Notes: generated by a model from the sequence alone, not told the origin. DNA of 64,000 nucleotides from Bradyrhizobium sp. AZCC 1610 (GCF_036924515.1 NZ_JAZHRR010000001.1:186001-250000), one strand, 5' to 3'. Shown: positions 20,196 to 31,124, numbered from the stretch's first letter. Numbers and translations are program-made.

Positions 20196-20696
20196 ATGCG
20201 CTTTACTCGCCGTAGGTTGACGATTGCCGTCGGGCTGATCCTGGCCTTCGTGGTGCCGCTAACCGTGACTCTGTTGCTGACAGGATCGGAGGCCGCGGTC
20301 TCAAAGCCGCAGACGAAGCCCGCGGTTCAGGTGCATCGGCTGGTGCTGCCAATCAATACCGATGATCCCACCACGATGAGGGCGCTGATCTCGACCTCGC
20401 TCAACCTTCCGAAGTACTATCAGGAGCGGAACGAAGCGTTCACGATCGAAGTCGTCGCCTACAATGCCGGCGTTCACATGCTCCGCGCCGACACTTCACC
20501 GGTGAAGGACATGCTGCGTGTATTAAGGGCGGTCAATTCGAACATCCGCTTCGTGGTCTGCGAGGCGACCAAGCTTGGCATGGAGCGCCAGGAGGGGCAT
20601 CCGATCACGCTGATCGACAACGTCGATCTTGTGCCGAGCGGACCCGGGCGCATCATTGAATTGCAGGAAGCCGGCTGGTCCTACATCCGGTCGTGA
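20196..20696 (+). CDS. DsrE-family protein with N-terminal membrane anchor or signal
   Basis: 166 aa from the ATG at 20196. The N-terminus MRFTRRRLTIAVGLILAFVVPLTVTL is a basic-hydrophobic export signal or anchor. The remainder matches the DsrE/F-like fold, ending IDNVDLVPSGPGRIIELQEAGW. A single conserved Cys in RFVVCEATKLGMERQEG occupies the place of the sulfur-carrying Cys of DsrE relatives. Exported DsrE proteins are less usual than cytoplasmic ones. Neighbours suggest a periplasmic thiol or sulfane-sulfur role. Confidence 0.75.
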   Translation: MRFTRRRLTIAVGLILAFVVPLTVTLLLTGSEAAVSKPQTKPAVQVHRLVLPINTDDPTTMRALISTSLNLPKYYQERNEAFTIEVVAYNAGVHMLRADTSPVKDMLRVLRAVNSNIRFVVCEATKLGMERQEGHPITLIDNVDLVPSGPGRIIELQEAGWSYIRS

Positions 20697-20746
20697 CAAA
20701 TCGATCAGACCTGCATGGACCAGATCTGCACAGCGGAGCATCCGAT

Positions 20747-21361
20747 ATGACGTCGCATCGCAGGCCGAACCGCCGCACCGTCGTCGCCGGCATGATGGGG
20801 GCGGCCGCCGCGCTCGCGATGCCGGCGTTGCCGGGGCGCGCGCGGGCCGGTGGGCCTCCGCCGTTCGCAACGGCCAGGCATCAGTTCACGGAGGTGCGCG
20901 GCGCGCGCCCGGTCCCGGCGGTGTCAATCCCGCGCCTCGGCGGAGGTGCGCTCGATCTGGCGTCCTTCCGAGGCAAGGCGGTGCTCGTCAATTTCTGGGC
21001 GACCTGGTGCCCGGCCTGTCGCACTGAACTGCCGATACTGGATCGGCTCGCAGGAAACGGCCGCGCCGACCTCGCGGTCATTGCTATCGCGACCGATCGC
21101 GATCGATCGCTGGTCTCGCCCTTCGTCAAAAAACTGAAGCTTCGCCACCTCGCGATCGGTTTTGATCCCGGCGGACTGGTGGCGCGTGCCGGTGCAAGCG
21201 ACGGCATCGACACGCCGTTCGCGCTTTACGGCATGCCGATTTCCTTCGTGCTCGGCGTCACCGGGCAAGTCGAAGGCTACATCACCGGTGAAGCGGATTG
21301 GCTCTCGCAGGAGGCGGGCCGATTGTTCGATTACTACGCCAGCGCCGGCGCGGGTGATTAA
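20747..21361 (+). CDS. Periplasmic TlpA/ResA-like thioredoxin
   Basis: 204 aa from the ATG at 20747, with GGAG 8 bp upstream. A GTG at 20693 overlapping the previous stop is an alternative but has no obvious ribosome site. The Tat-type leader has RRPNRRTVVAGMMGAAAALA. The thioredoxin fold follows with active site Cys88-Pro-Ala-Cys91 in NFWATWCPACRTELPIL and the cis-Pro loop YGMPISFVLG. Likely a thiol reductase or relay acting with the DoxX and DsrE-like proteins upstream. Confidence 0.85.
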   Translation: MTSHRRPNRRTVVAGMMGAAAALAMPALPGRARAGGPPPFATARHQFTEVRGARPVPAVSIPRLGGGALDLASFRGKAVLVNFWATWCPACRTELPILDRLAGNGRADLAVIAIATDRDRSLVSPFVKKLKLRHLAIGFDPGGLVARAGASDGIDTPFALYGMPISFVLGVTGQVEGYITGEADWLSQEAGRLFDYYASAGAGD

Positions 21362-21396
21362 GACGAAACCCGGCTTTTGAGGCTAGCGCCGGCCCC

Positions 21397-21969
21397 TCAT
21401 GGCAGCTTGTCATACCCCTCGCCGAGCCCGTTCAGGCTGAGCGGAAAGCCGATGCCTTCTTCCGGCGTCTCAAAAATAATAAAAGTCGCGGTTTTGGCCG
21501 ACCTGAGCTGCCCGAGCAGCTTCTCGTCCATCACCACCTCGGCCACGCAGCCATTGGGCAGGCAGCGGACAAAACCGGCGCGGCCGACGTCCTGGTTGTC
21601 GAGCTTCAGGCCAAGCCCGGAGGGTAGCAGCACGCCGAGCGGCGCCACCACCCGCATCAGCTTGCTCTTCTGGTCGGCCGTCTTGAGCACGATCACGGTG
21701 AGACCGGCGTTGGAGCGGTCCTCGGCTACCACGCTCTGGATCAGGGCGCATTGCTCGCCTTGCGCGCCCGGCGGGGTGTCGCAGCGGATCTGCCAGTCGC
21801 CATGGACCGAGCGCACGGCACCTTGCGCGCTGGCCGCCTGGGTCAGGCCGAACAGGAATGCCGCGGCGAGCAGGCCGCCGAACCAGCGGGCCGGTTCCTG
21901 ACCAAATCCCGTCTGACGCATTCCCGCCTGATGTTTCGAACGCCCCATCCGGGTCGATCCTCTTACCAT
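21397..21969 (-). CDS. Invasion-associated locus B (IalB) family protein
   Basis: 190 aa, exported: signal region WFGGLLAAAFLFGLTQAASA (about 29-48). The mature part has the family features VHGDWQIRCD near the start, a Cys pair (CDTPPGAQGEQC), VVAPLGVLLPSGLGLKLD, and CLPNGCVAEVVMD. IalB proteins are periplasmic proteins first linked to Bartonella erythrocyte invasion; in bradyrhizobia the role is unknown. ATGs further downstream could also be used. Transcribed leftward, convergent with the TlpA-like gene. Confidence 0.85.
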   Translation of the reverse strand: MVRGSTRMGRSKHQAGMRQTGFGQEPARWFGGLLAAAFLFGLTQAASAQGAVRSVHGDWQIRCDTPPGAQGEQCALIQSVVAEDRSNAGLTVIVLKTADQKSKLMRVVAPLGVLLPSGLGLKLDNQDVGRAGFVRCLPNGCVAEVVMDEKLLGQLRSAKTATFIIFETPEEGIGFPLSLNGLGEGYDKLP

Positions 21970-22481
21970 TTCCGGCGGTGCCGGCGATATTTCCGTCAGG
22001 CCGGCACCACATTGTAACTGGGCTTACCGGACTGATACGCAATGACGGCGCCTTGAAGGCGGTCCCGCAGCCGGTCCGCGCCGTCCAAGGACCGTCGGAG
22101 CCCTACGCGAATCAGGTCGCTCGGGAGCGCCGTGACTGTGCCTACATCCGGCAATTGGGGTGTCAAGCGGCGAAGCCTTGCAAAACGGCCGGTTTTTGCT
22201 GATTTGCCGGGAAAATCTGACATCCGGCGATTAGCAGGTGACGCATGGCGTTGCGCCCTACTACTGCATTGCGAGAGCCTTGGAATTATGGTTTGAGAGG
22301 CTGGATTTCGACGCGTTCTAACGATCTGGCCCAAGGTACTGTAGCAATGCTGTTGCAGGTACTTTTGAAGGTGTACTTCCAAAAGTACCTCCGGTAGGCC
22401 GTTTGTGAGGGCGGATCGTGCGGCATTCCCGGCCATTCGGCGGGAGTGCTTTGGGGACTTATTCAAGGGAGCGCGAGCGGC
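21970..22481. other. 512-bp intergenic region between ialB-like gene and ctaC
   Basis: No gene with support. It holds an inverted repeat just upstream of the IalB gene (21977-22008, perfect 9-bp arms GGTGCCGGC/GCCGGCACC) and a GTAC-rich palindromic block (22334-22390) before ctaC. Promoters of both divergent units must be here. I saw no clear tRNA or small-RNA gene. Confidence 0.5.
22357..22390. promoter_or_regulatory. GTAC-rich palindrome upstream of the cytochrome oxidase operon
   Basis: AGGTACTTTTG and CAAAAGTACCT form perfect 11-bp arms, extended by GAAG/CTTC with one bulged base and a 5-nt loop. A further AAGGTACT copy lies at 22333-22340. It sits about 90 bp before the ctaC start codon. 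It could be an operator or a 5'-UTR hairpin; the binding factor is unknown. Confidence 0.45.
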
Positions 22482-23318
22482 ATGAAGATGTCGAGTGGCC
22501 AGATGGGCCGGCGGTTGCTGGGGTTGACGGTAGCGGGCATGGCGCTCGCAGCCGGCGGGACGGCTTTTGGGGCGCAGCCCAAGCCGTGGGAAATCACGCT
22601 ACAGGAAGCCGCCACGCCCGTGATGGAAAACATCATCAGCTTCCACAACCTGCTGCTGGTGATCATCACGCTGATCACCCTGTTCGTGCTGGCGCTTTTG
22701 ATCATCGTGGTGGTGAAGTTCAACGCCAAGGCCAATCCGGTCCCCTCCAGGACTACCCACCACACGCTGATCGAGGTGGCCTGGACGCTGATCCCGGTGC
22801 TGATCCTGGTCGCGATTGCGGTGCCGTCGTTCCGCCTCCTGTTCCAGCAGCTCGACATTCCCAAGGCCGACCTGACGGTGAAGGTCACCGGCAAGCAGTG
22901 GTACTGGAGCTACGCCTATCCGGATAACGGCAAGTTCGAGTTCGATTCGCTGATGGCGCAGGACAAGCAGCCGCGCCTGCTCGGCGTCGACAACGAGATG
23001 GTGGTGCCGGTCGACAAGGTGGTCCGCGTCCAGACCACCGGCGCTGACGTCATTCACGCGTTCGCGGTGCCGTCGTTCGGCATCAAGATCGACTCGGTCC
23101 CCGGCCGCCTGAACGAGACCTGGTTCAAGGCGACCAAGGTTGGCATGTATTACGGCCAGTGCTCCGAACTGTGCGGCAAGGATCACGCCTTCATGCCGAT
23201 CGCGGTGAAGGTGGTGACCGATCAGGAATTCGCGGCCTGGGTTGAGGCGGCGAAGAAGAAATATGCGACCAACCCGGCGAACACGTTCGCTTCGGCTGGT
23301 GGCCAGGCCGCGCAGTAA
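22482..23318 (+). CDS. ctaC: Cytochrome c oxidase subunit II (aa3 type)
   Basis: 278 aa from the ATG at 22482, preceded by AAGGGA. A signal peptide (to about AGGTAFGA) and two membrane segments (LLLVIITLITLFVLALLIIV and WTLIPVLILVAIAVPSF) lead to the periplasmic cupredoxin domain with the CuA site: His in ADVIHAFAVPSFG, and GQCSELCGKDHAFM supplying two Cys, Glu, His and Met. KQWYWSYAYPD is the aromatic electron-entry patch. First gene of the operon. Confidence 0.95.
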   Translation: MKMSSGQMGRRLLGLTVAGMALAAGGTAFGAQPKPWEITLQEAATPVMENIISFHNLLLVIITLITLFVLALLIIVVVKFNAKANPVPSRTTHHTLIEVAWTLIPVLILVAIAVPSFRLLFQQLDIPKADLTVKVTGKQWYWSYAYPDNGKFEFDSLMAQDKQPRLLGVDNEMVVPVDKVVRVQTTGADVIHAFAVPSFGIKIDSVPGRLNETWFKATKVGMYYGQCSELCGKDHAFMPIAVKVVTDQEFAAWVEAAKKKYATNPANTFASAGGQAAQ

Positions 23319-25076
<1,758 letters not shown>

Positions 25077-25091
25077 GAAAACGAGTCCATC

Positions 25092-26051
25092 GTGTCGGTT
25101 GTCGATCACCACGCCGTCGAGCTTGGCCCTCGGATTTCCGAGGCCGAGGTCGGCGACTACATCGCGCTGCTGAAGCCGCGGGTGATGTCGCTGGTGATCT
25201 TCACCGCGCTCGTCGGCCTCGTGATCGCGCCCGGCCACGTCCATCCGATCCTGGCATTTACCTCGATCCTCTGCATTGCAGTCGGCGCCGGCGCCTCGGG
25301 CGCGCTGAACATGGCCCTGGAAGGCGACATCGACGCCAAGATGACGCGCACCGCCAACCGGCCGATCCCGCGTGGACGCATTACCCAGCCCGAAGCAATG
25401 GCGTTCGGTCTGACGCTGGCGTTCTTCTCGGTGATAACGCTAGGCACCCTCGTCAACTGGCTGGCCGGCGGACTGCTGGCGTTCACTATCTTCTTCTACG
25501 TGGTGATCTACACCATGTGGCTGAAGCGCTGGACCGCGCAGAACATCGTGATCGGTGGCGCCGCGGGCGCGCTGCCGCCGGTGGTGGCGTGGGCTGCGGC
25601 CACCGGCTCGCTGTCGATGGAGCCGGTGCTGCTGTTCCTGATCATCTTCTTCTGGACCCCGCCGCATTTCTGGGCGCTGGCGCTGTTCCGTAGCGACGAC
25701 TATGCGCGGGCCGGGATCCCGATGCTTCCCGTGGTCGCCGGGCCCGATGCGACGCGGCTGCAGATCCTGCTCTACACGGTCGTGCTGGTCGCGACCGCCG
25801 TTGCGCCCTGGCCGCTCGGCTATTTCGACGCGGTCTACGGCGTCACCTCGCTGGCGCTCGGCGCCGGCATGATGGCGCTTGCGATCAACGTCTATCGCCG
25901 TCGCGAAGGCAAGGCAGCGCTGCGCGCCACGCGCCGGCTGTTTGCCTTTTCGATCTTTTATCTGTTCGCGCTGTTTGCGACCCTCCTGCTCGAGGTCGTT
26001 GTCCGCGCCGTCGCCCCCGCGATCGGCGCCATCGCATCAGCGATCGGGTAG
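25092..26051 (+). CDS. ctaB: Protoheme IX farnesyltransferase (heme O synthase)
   Basis: 319 aa from a GTG at 25092. UbiA-type prenyltransferase that converts heme B to heme O, the precursor of heme A for aa3 oxidase. The first Asp-rich motif is in [21 protein letters not shown] and the second region in [27 protein letters not shown]. About seven to nine membrane segments. Its position inside the ctaC-ctaE operon fits the pathway. Confidence 0.94.
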   Translation: MSVVDHHAVELGPRISEAEVGDYIALLKPRVMSLVIFTALVGLVIAPGHVHPILAFTSILCIAVGAGASGALNMALEGDIDAKMTRTANRPIPRGRITQPEAMAFGLTLAFFSVITLGTLVNWLAGGLLAFTIFFYVVIYTMWLKRWTAQNIVIGGAAGALPPVVAWAAATGSLSMEPVLLFLIIFFWTPPHFWALALFRSDDYARAGIPMLPVVAGPDATRLQILLYTVVLVATAVAPWPLGYFDAVYGVTSLALGAGMMALAINVYRRREGKAALRATRRLFAFSIFYLFALFATLLLEVVVRAVAPAIGAIASAIG

Positions 26052-26069
26052 GGGGCGCATGGGACGCGA

Positions 26070-26234
26070 ATGGACGACGAGCAGAAGCCAGATGGAATCG
26101 TCCTCACCGAGGCGCAGAAGAGAAGCCGCCGTCATCGCTCGGTCGCCATTGCGCTCGCGCTCGCCGTGCTGGTCGTGCTGTTTTTCGCGGTCACCATGGT
26201 CAAGGGGCCGGGCGTCCTCGTCCGTCCGATGTGA
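26070..26234 (+). CDS. CoxF-like small membrane protein
   Basis: 54 aa, [20 protein letters not shown] followed by a single membrane segment ([20 protein letters not shown]) and a short tail. Size, charge pattern (basic RSRRHR before the membrane) and location between ctaB and ctaG match CoxF, a small cytochrome oxidase assembly gene of alphaproteobacteria. Its TGA overlaps a GTG that could start ctaG. Easily missed by gene callers because of its length. Confidence 0.8.
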   Translation: MDDEQKPDGIVLTEAQKRSRRHRSVAIALALAVLVVLFFAVTMVKGPGVLVRPM

Positions 26235-26239
26235 TTGAG

Positions 26240-26884
26240 ATGAAAAACCAGCCGCAGACGCACGAGGGAACGGCGGGAAGCGACAGGGTCGCTTCGCGTC
26301 GTACCCTGACGCGCGATGCGATCGTGGCCTCGATCTGCGGCTTCGTCGTAGTGTTCATGGTCGGCGCGTCCTACGCCGCCGTGCCCTTCTACAACTGGTT
26401 CTGCCGCGCCACCGGTTTCAACGGCACCACCCAGGTCGCGACGTCGGCGCCGTCAGACGCGCCGCTGGCGCGCAAGATCGCGGTGCGATTTGACGCCAAT
26501 GTCGGCCCCGGCCTGCCCTGGAAATTCGAACCCGAGCAGAACGAGATCGAGGTCCGGATCGGCGAAGTCGTCACCGTATTCTACACCGTGACCAACCAGG
26601 CCGCGCGCGCCACCGTAGGCGTTGCGGCCTACAACGTCGCGCCGCTGACGGTTGGCGCCTATTTCCAGAAGATCAACTGCTTCTGCTTCACCGAACAGAC
26701 CATGGGCCCGGGCGAGAAGCGCGAGATGCCCGTGGTGTTCTATGTCGATCCGCAGCTTGCCAAAGACAGCGAGAACGACACCCTGAAGACCATTACGCTA
26801 TCCTATACCTTCTATCCCGTGCGCGATCCGGCGCCGAAGCCGCTTGCGGCCGGCGAACAGGACAAGCGCAGAGGAAACTTGTAA
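26240..26884 (+). CDS. ctaG: Cytochrome c oxidase assembly protein CtaG (Cox11)
   Basis: 214 aa from the ATG at 26240; a GTG at 26231 overlapping the coxF stop (GTGA) is an alternative start. Copper chaperone that delivers CuB to subunit I. One membrane anchor ([21 protein letters not shown]) leads to a periplasmic domain with [38 protein letters not shown] and the copper-binding pair in [14 protein letters not shown]. Typical length. Confidence 0.94.
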   Translation: MKNQPQTHEGTAGSDRVASRRTLTRDAIVASICGFVVVFMVGASYAAVPFYNWFCRATGFNGTTQVATSAPSDAPLARKIAVRFDANVGPGLPWKFEPEQNEIEVRIGEVVTVFYTVTNQAARATVGVAAYNVAPLTVGAYFQKINCFCFTEQTMGPGEKREMPVVFYVDPQLAKDSENDTLKTITLSYTFYPVRDPAPKPLAAGEQDKRRGNL

Positions 26885-26963
26885 CGCGAAACTTGTGACG
26901 AGAAACCTGTGACCGCCGGATTCCGTATCTAACGGGATTTCGGCTTTGAAATTTGAGACGAAT

Positions 26964-26986
26964 ATGTGCCGAAGGGAACGGCACAT
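26964..26986 (+). other. Hairpin upstream of ctaE
   Basis: Perfect 8-bp stem ATGTGCCG/CGGCACAT with a 7-nt loop, ending 5 bp before the ribosome-binding GGAGAGA of ctaE. It could influence processing or translation of ctaE. Confidence 0.45.
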
Positions 26987-27003
26987 CTAACGGAGAGACC
27001 GCA

Positions 27004-27894
27004 ATGGCTACGGCGCACGCGAAGCACCACGACTACCACCTTGTCGATCCGAGTCCGTGGCCGGTGGTCGGCTCGATCTCGGCCTTCATCATGGCAGTGG
27101 GCGCGATCGCCTGGATGCACAAGATGTTCGCCGGCGCACCGGTCGTTTTCGGCATCGGCACCATCGGCGTGCTCTACACCATGGCGAGCTGGTGGGGCGA
27201 CGTGATCCGCGAAGCCCAGTACAAGGGCGACCACACCCGCGTCGTGCAGATCAGCCACCGCTACGGCATGATCCTGTTCATCGCCTCCGAGGTGATGTTC
27301 TTCGTCGCCTGGTTCTGGGCCTTCTTCAATTCCGCGCTGTTCCCCGCCGACGCGGTCCACGCCACCCGCGACGCGGTGTTCGGCTGCGGTCCGGGAACGG
27401 CGATGGGCGCCTGCAGCGTGCCGGGCACCTGGCCGCCGAAGGGCATCGAGACCTTCGACCCCTGGCATCTGCCGCTGCTCAACACGCTGATTCTGCTGAC
27501 CTCGGGCACGACGGTCACCTGGGCGCATCACGCGCTGCTCGAGAACGACCGTCAGGGCCTGAAGTACGGCCTGATCCTCACCGTGCTGTTAGGGGCCGCC
27601 TTCACCGGCGTGCAGGCCTATGAATACGCCCACGCCACGTTCGGCTTCTCCGGCAACATCTACGGCGCGACCTTCTTCATGGCGACCGGCTTCCACGGCT
27701 TCCACGTCCTGGTCGGCACCGTGTTCCTGCTGGTCTGCCTGATCCGCGCTTATGCGGGCCACTTCACCCCGAAGCAGCACCTCGGCTTCGAATTCGCCGC
27801 CTGGTACTGGCACTTCGTCGACGTGGTGTGGCTGTTCCTGTTCATCTGCATCTATGTCTGGTTCCGTGGTGCGGGACCGGTGGCCGGGCACTGA
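27004..27894 (+). CDS. ctaE: Cytochrome c oxidase subunit III
   Basis: 296 aa from the ATG at 27004, with GGAGAG upstream. Seven membrane segments with the family motifs [14 protein letters not shown] at the start, [34 protein letters not shown], and [18 protein letters not shown]. The loop with [20 protein letters not shown] is usual for alphaproteobacterial subunit III. A strong terminator follows 19 bp later. Confidence 0.95.
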   Translation: MATAHAKHHDYHLVDPSPWPVVGSISAFIMAVGAIAWMHKMFAGAPVVFGIGTIGVLYTMASWWGDVIREAQYKGDHTRVVQISHRYGMILFIASEVMFFVAWFWAFFNSALFPADAVHATRDAVFGCGPGTAMGACSVPGTWPPKGIETFDPWHLPLLNTLILLTSGTTVTWAHHALLENDRQGLKYGLILTVLLGAAFTGVQAYEYAHATFGFSGNIYGATFFMATGFHGFHVLVGTVFLLVCLIRAYAGHFTPKQHLGFEFAAWYWHFVDVVWLFLFICIYVWFRGAGPVAGH

Positions 27895-27913
27895 TACAGG
27901 CTTGACGTGCTAC

Positions 27914-27943
27914 AAGGGGCGGTCAGAAGGACCGCCCCTTTTT
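27914..27943 (+). terminator. Rho-independent terminator after ctaE
   Basis: Stem AAGGGGCGGTC/GACCGCCCCTT (11 bp), loop AGAAG, followed by TTT. It ends the main ctaC-ctaE transcript; the DUF983 and surf1 genes immediately downstream would be reached only by read-through or their own promoter. Confidence 0.85.
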
Positions 27944-27960
27944 CTTTGCAAAGCGAGGCC

Positions 27961-28350
27961 ATGACAGATAACGCGGCACCCACCCTCACCCAGAGCGCAC
28001 TCCGCGGCATCGCATGCCGCTGCCCGCGTTGCGGAAAGGGCAAGCTCTATGCGGGCTTCCTCGACCTGCGCCCGAATTGCGAAGCGTGCGGGCTCGACTA
28101 TGCCTTCATCGACGCCGGCGACGGGCCAGCGATCTTCATCATCATGCTGGCAGGCGCCATCGTCGTCACCGCGGCCCTGATCGTTGAAATCAAGTATCAG
28201 CCGCCGTTCTGGCTGCATGCGGCGCTCTGGCTGCCGCTGATCCTCGCGACCACGCTGCTGCCGCTGCGCTCGATGAAGTCGCTTCTGATCGCGCTACAAT
28301 TTCATCACAAGGCGGCGCCCGGCCGGCTGATCGACCGCGAGCCGAAATGA
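27961..28350 (+). CDS. DUF983 family protein
   Basis: 129 aa from the ATG at 27961. A zinc-ribbon-like N-terminus (CRCPRCGKGKLYAGFL and NCEACGLDY) precedes two membrane segments (AIFIIMLAGAIVVTAALIVE and WLHAALWLPLILATTLLP). DUF983 genes are regularly found in alphaproteobacterial cox operons beside surf1, so a role in oxidase assembly is likely, but the exact activity is unknown. Overlaps surf1 by 4 bp (ATGA). Confidence 0.87.
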   Translation: MTDNAAPTLTQSALRGIACRCPRCGKGKLYAGFLDLRPNCEACGLDYAFIDAGDGPAIFIIMLAGAIVVTAALIVEIKYQPPFWLHAALWLPLILATTLLPLRSMKSLLIALQFHHKAAPGRLIDREPK

Positions 28351-29114
28351 CCGGCCTGCTGTCGCGGCGGCCGGCGGTTACCGGTTTTGCCATCTTCACA
28401 CTTGTCATGGTGGTGGCCTTCGCGGGCCTTGGAATCTGGCAACTGCAGCGCCGGGCCGAGAAGCACGCGCTGATCGCCTTGCTGAACGAGCGGCTCGGCG
28501 CCGCGCCCGAGGCGTTGCCGGCGTCGTCGCAATGGAGTTCGCTGACGCCGGCCAGGGACGAATTCCGCCGCATCAGCTTTAGCGCCACCTACGCGCCGTT
28601 GCCGGACGCGATGGTCTATAGCGCGGGCTCCGCGGTCCGCGACGACGTCTCCGGCCCCGGCACCTGGGCCTTCCTGCCGGCCCGTCTCGCCGATGGCAAC
28701 ACCATCGTGGTCAACACTGGTTTCGTGCAGAACACGATGCAGGACCGCGCCCAGCAGGATCGCGCCGTGAGACGGCTCATCACCGGTGACCCCGTGCAGC
28801 TCAGCGGCTACCTCCGTTTTCCCGAAAGCGCGGGAACGCTGACGCCGCCGGAGAGCGTGGCAAAACGGCTCTGGTTCACCCGCGATCATCTCGCCATGTC
28901 CCGTGTGCTCGGCTGGGTCGAGGGCGGCAAGACTGTTGCGCCGTTCTACGTCGACCTGGAAACGCCCGCGCCCGAAAGCGGCATTCCGAAGCCAGGCCCG
29001 CTCTCCGTGCATCTCAAGGACGATCACCTGCAATATGCCATCACCTGGTTCACGCTGGCATTTGCGGTCGTCATCGCCTTCGGTGTGTGGTGGCGCGGGC
29101 AGCGACGCGGCTAA
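28347..29114 (+). CDS. SURF1 family cytochrome oxidase biogenesis protein
   Basis: 255 aa. Binds and inserts heme A into subunit I. Two membrane anchors, at about 10-30 (FAIFTLVMVVAFAGLGIWQLQRR) and near the C-terminus (ITWFTLAFAVVIAFGVWW), enclose a soluble domain with FLPARLADGNTIVVNTGFV and SGYLRFPESAGTLTPPES. LGIWQLQRR is the SURF1 signature. Translationally coupled to the DUF983 gene. Confidence 0.92.
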   Translation: MTGLLSRRPAVTGFAIFTLVMVVAFAGLGIWQLQRRAEKHALIALLNERLGAAPEALPASSQWSSLTPARDEFRRISFSATYAPLPDAMVYSAGSAVRDDVSGPGTWAFLPARLADGNTIVVNTGFVQNTMQDRAQQDRAVRRLITGDPVQLSGYLRFPESAGTLTPPESVAKRLWFTRDHLAMSRVLGWVEGGKTVAPFYVDLETPAPESGIPKPGPLSVHLKDDHLQYAITWFTLAFAVVIAFGVWWRGQRRG

Positions 29115-29211
29115 AGTTCCGTCCCCGTATTCAACCGGACTAGCTTGTCGGAACCTTTGTTCCGCACAATCGTTTGAGTTCCACGGTGCGTTCCGGACAA
29201 TAGGCCGTTCA

Positions 29212-29673
29212 GTGTCCATTCACGACGATAGCCATATTCCGTCACCCGCGTCAGCGCCCGGGGCAGGATGTGGCGACGCGGATGGGATCGTGGAATTGGC
29301 GTATGATTTCGATCAGATAGGCTTGGTGGTGGACTGGCTGGACGCGTGCCGGAATCGCGACCTGACGACATTGCTCGACCTCTATGCCGACGACGCGATG
29401 CTCGAATGCCGCTGCGGCGGGGTCAAGGTCAGCGAAGGCCGCGCCGCGCTCGAATCCTATTGGCGGCCGCGCCTCGATGCGCTCGCGCCCACCGCATTCG
29501 GGCTGGAAGAAATCACGCCGACCGCCGAAGGCGTCGTGCTCGATTATCTGAGCAACGAAGGCGAGCCGGTCCGTATCGCGTTCATCTTTTCGCGTGACGG
29601 CAAGATCCAGCGGGCCGCCTGCGCGCCCACGGGGCCGGCGTTGCGTCAGGAGGTTGCCGGCGTTGCGGACTAG
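29212..29673 (+). CDS. NTF2/SnoaL-like protein
   Basis: 153 aa from a GTG at 29212; a shorter form from the GTG at 29290 (127 aa) is also possible because the N-terminal 26 residues are unstructured. VVDWLDACRNRDLTTLLDLYADDAMLECRCGG and IAFIFSRDGKIQRAACAPTG fit a cone-shaped NTF2-like fold. Ligand or activity unknown. It lies between surf1 and a convergent sensor kinase with no clear link to either. Confidence 0.65.
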   Translation: MSIHDDSHIPSPASAPGAGCGDADGIVELAYDFDQIGLVVDWLDACRNRDLTTLLDLYADDAMLECRCGGVKVSEGRAALESYWRPRLDALAPTAFGLEEITPTAEGVVLDYLSNEGEPVRIAFIFSRDGKIQRAACAPTGPALRQEVAGVAD

Positions 29674-29690
29674 GTTGGCTGATCATTAGC

Positions 29691-31043
29691 CTAGCTCGGT
29701 TTTGCGCCTCGCGCATGTGCGGCGGAATCTCCGGCCGGAAGACGGCAACGCACGCTGGTGCGACCTTCTTCGCGCAGCAGTTCAAGTGTCCCGCTCAGCG
29801 CGCGAACGCGCTCCAGCATTCCCGTCAATCCCCGGCCGAACATCCGATCCGCCGGAAAGCCTATGCCGTCATCGGATACTTCCACGATCACCTCGCGGTC
29901 GTTGATCCCTGCCGCGACATGCATCGCGTTCGCCCTGGCATGACGAAGCACGTTTGTCACCGCCTCCTGGATCACGCGATAGATCGTCTGCGACAGCAGG
30001 CCGTCGACCTCGTTCAGCGTCGTGTCGATCTTTGACGTCACTTTGAGGTCAGCCGCTTGCGCCTTCACGTTCTGCAGCAGCGTCTGGATGCTCCTCTCCA
30101 GGCCGAGCTCCTGAATGTAGAGCGGCCGCAGCCGGTCGAGGATGCGGCGGTTCGCCTGCTGCAATGTTTCGACCGACTGCAGAATGCCCTCGGCGGCGCT
30201 ACTCAACTCGGCCTGGCCGGAGGGAATCGATTCCAGCAGCGCCACCGTGTTGGCGCGGATCCCGAACAACAGCGGCCCGAGCTCGTCATGAAGCTCGCGC
30301 GCCATATCCTGCCGCTCGTCGTCCTGCAGCGACACGATCCGGCGCAGCAGGCTGCGGTTATCCTGGCTCAGGCGATTGAGGGTGCGGGCGAGTTCGTTGG
30401 CTTCCTGCGCGCTCCTGCGGATCTCGGGCGGACCGCCGGGAGGAATCGGCTGTTCGTATTCGCCCGTTCGCATTCGGGTCAGGCCGTCGCCCAGATTTTG
30501 CAGCGGCCGCAATGCGGAGCGCGCGGTGAAATGGGCTATGATCCCCGTCAACAGCATCAGGGTAATTCCGGAGCAGACGATCGCGAGAAATCCGATCCAC
30601 TTCTCGTAGATGTCGGCGGACATGTCGGGCGCAAATACAATGTCGCCGACTTGCTTTCCCTCGATCATCACGGGGAAGGCGGCTTTGAATTCGGGTGTGG
30701 CGATGAGACGGACGAACCAGTCAGGCATCGTTCCCAGGGGGGTCTGCACCTCGGGAGGATGGACATCGAGGTCGGTCCCGAGGCGTCGAAACCGGATTGT
30801 CTCGGAGCCTCCCAGCGATTGCACGAACGCTTCCAGCGTCGCTTGCGGATTGGTGGAGGTCCGAAGCGCACCGTTGAGCGCCGCCGCAACCGCTCTGGCC
30901 GAGCGAGCGGCCGGCTCGGTTTCTTCCATAAGTTGCGCCGTGGCAAAGATCTGGAGCGAAACGCCGCCGGCCAGCAGAGCGGCCACGAACATCAGGCCGA
31001 GCGGCAGCAATAATCGCGTTCGAAGAGAAAGCCTTGCCCACAT
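29691..31043 (-). CDS. Sensor histidine kinase, NarL/DesK type
   Basis: 450 aa. Membrane segments at about 9-29 (LLLPLGLMFVAALLAGGVSL) and about 150-172 (IGFLAIVCSGITLMLLTGII) enclose a periplasmic sensor domain. A HAMP segment follows (RPLQNLGDGLTRMRTGEYEQ). The HisKA_3 phosphoacceptor is His252 in DMARELHDELGPLLFGI. The ATPase has QEAVTNVLRHARA, SDDGIGFP and GRGLTGMLERVRAL. It is divergent from its likely partner, a LuxR-type response regulator, with 81 bp between. The sensed signal is unknown. Confidence 0.92.
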   Translation of the reverse strand: MWARLSLRTRLLLPLGLMFVAALLAGGVSLQIFATAQLMEETEPAARSARAVAAALNGALRTSTNPQATLEAFVQSLGGSETIRFRRLGTDLDVHPPEVQTPLGTMPDWFVRLIATPEFKAAFPVMIEGKQVGDIVFAPDMSADIYEKWIGFLAIVCSGITLMLLTGIIAHFTARSALRPLQNLGDGLTRMRTGEYEQPIPPGGPPEIRRSAQEANELARTLNRLSQDNRSLLRRIVSLQDDERQDMARELHDELGPLLFGIRANTVALLESIPSGQAELSSAAEGILQSVETLQQANRRILDRLRPLYIQELGLERSIQTLLQNVKAQAADLKVTSKIDTTLNEVDGLLSQTIYRVIQEAVTNVLRHARANAMHVAAGINDREVIVEVSDDGIGFPADRMFGRGLTGMLERVRALSGTLELLREEGRTSVRCRLPAGDSAAHARGAKPS

Positions 31044-31124
31044 TTTGGTTATTCTAGCTCCCGCAACCCAAGATTTCTCTTTTCAAATATCGCCAACCGC
31101 CTATTTATTCCGGTAGGGGATTAA

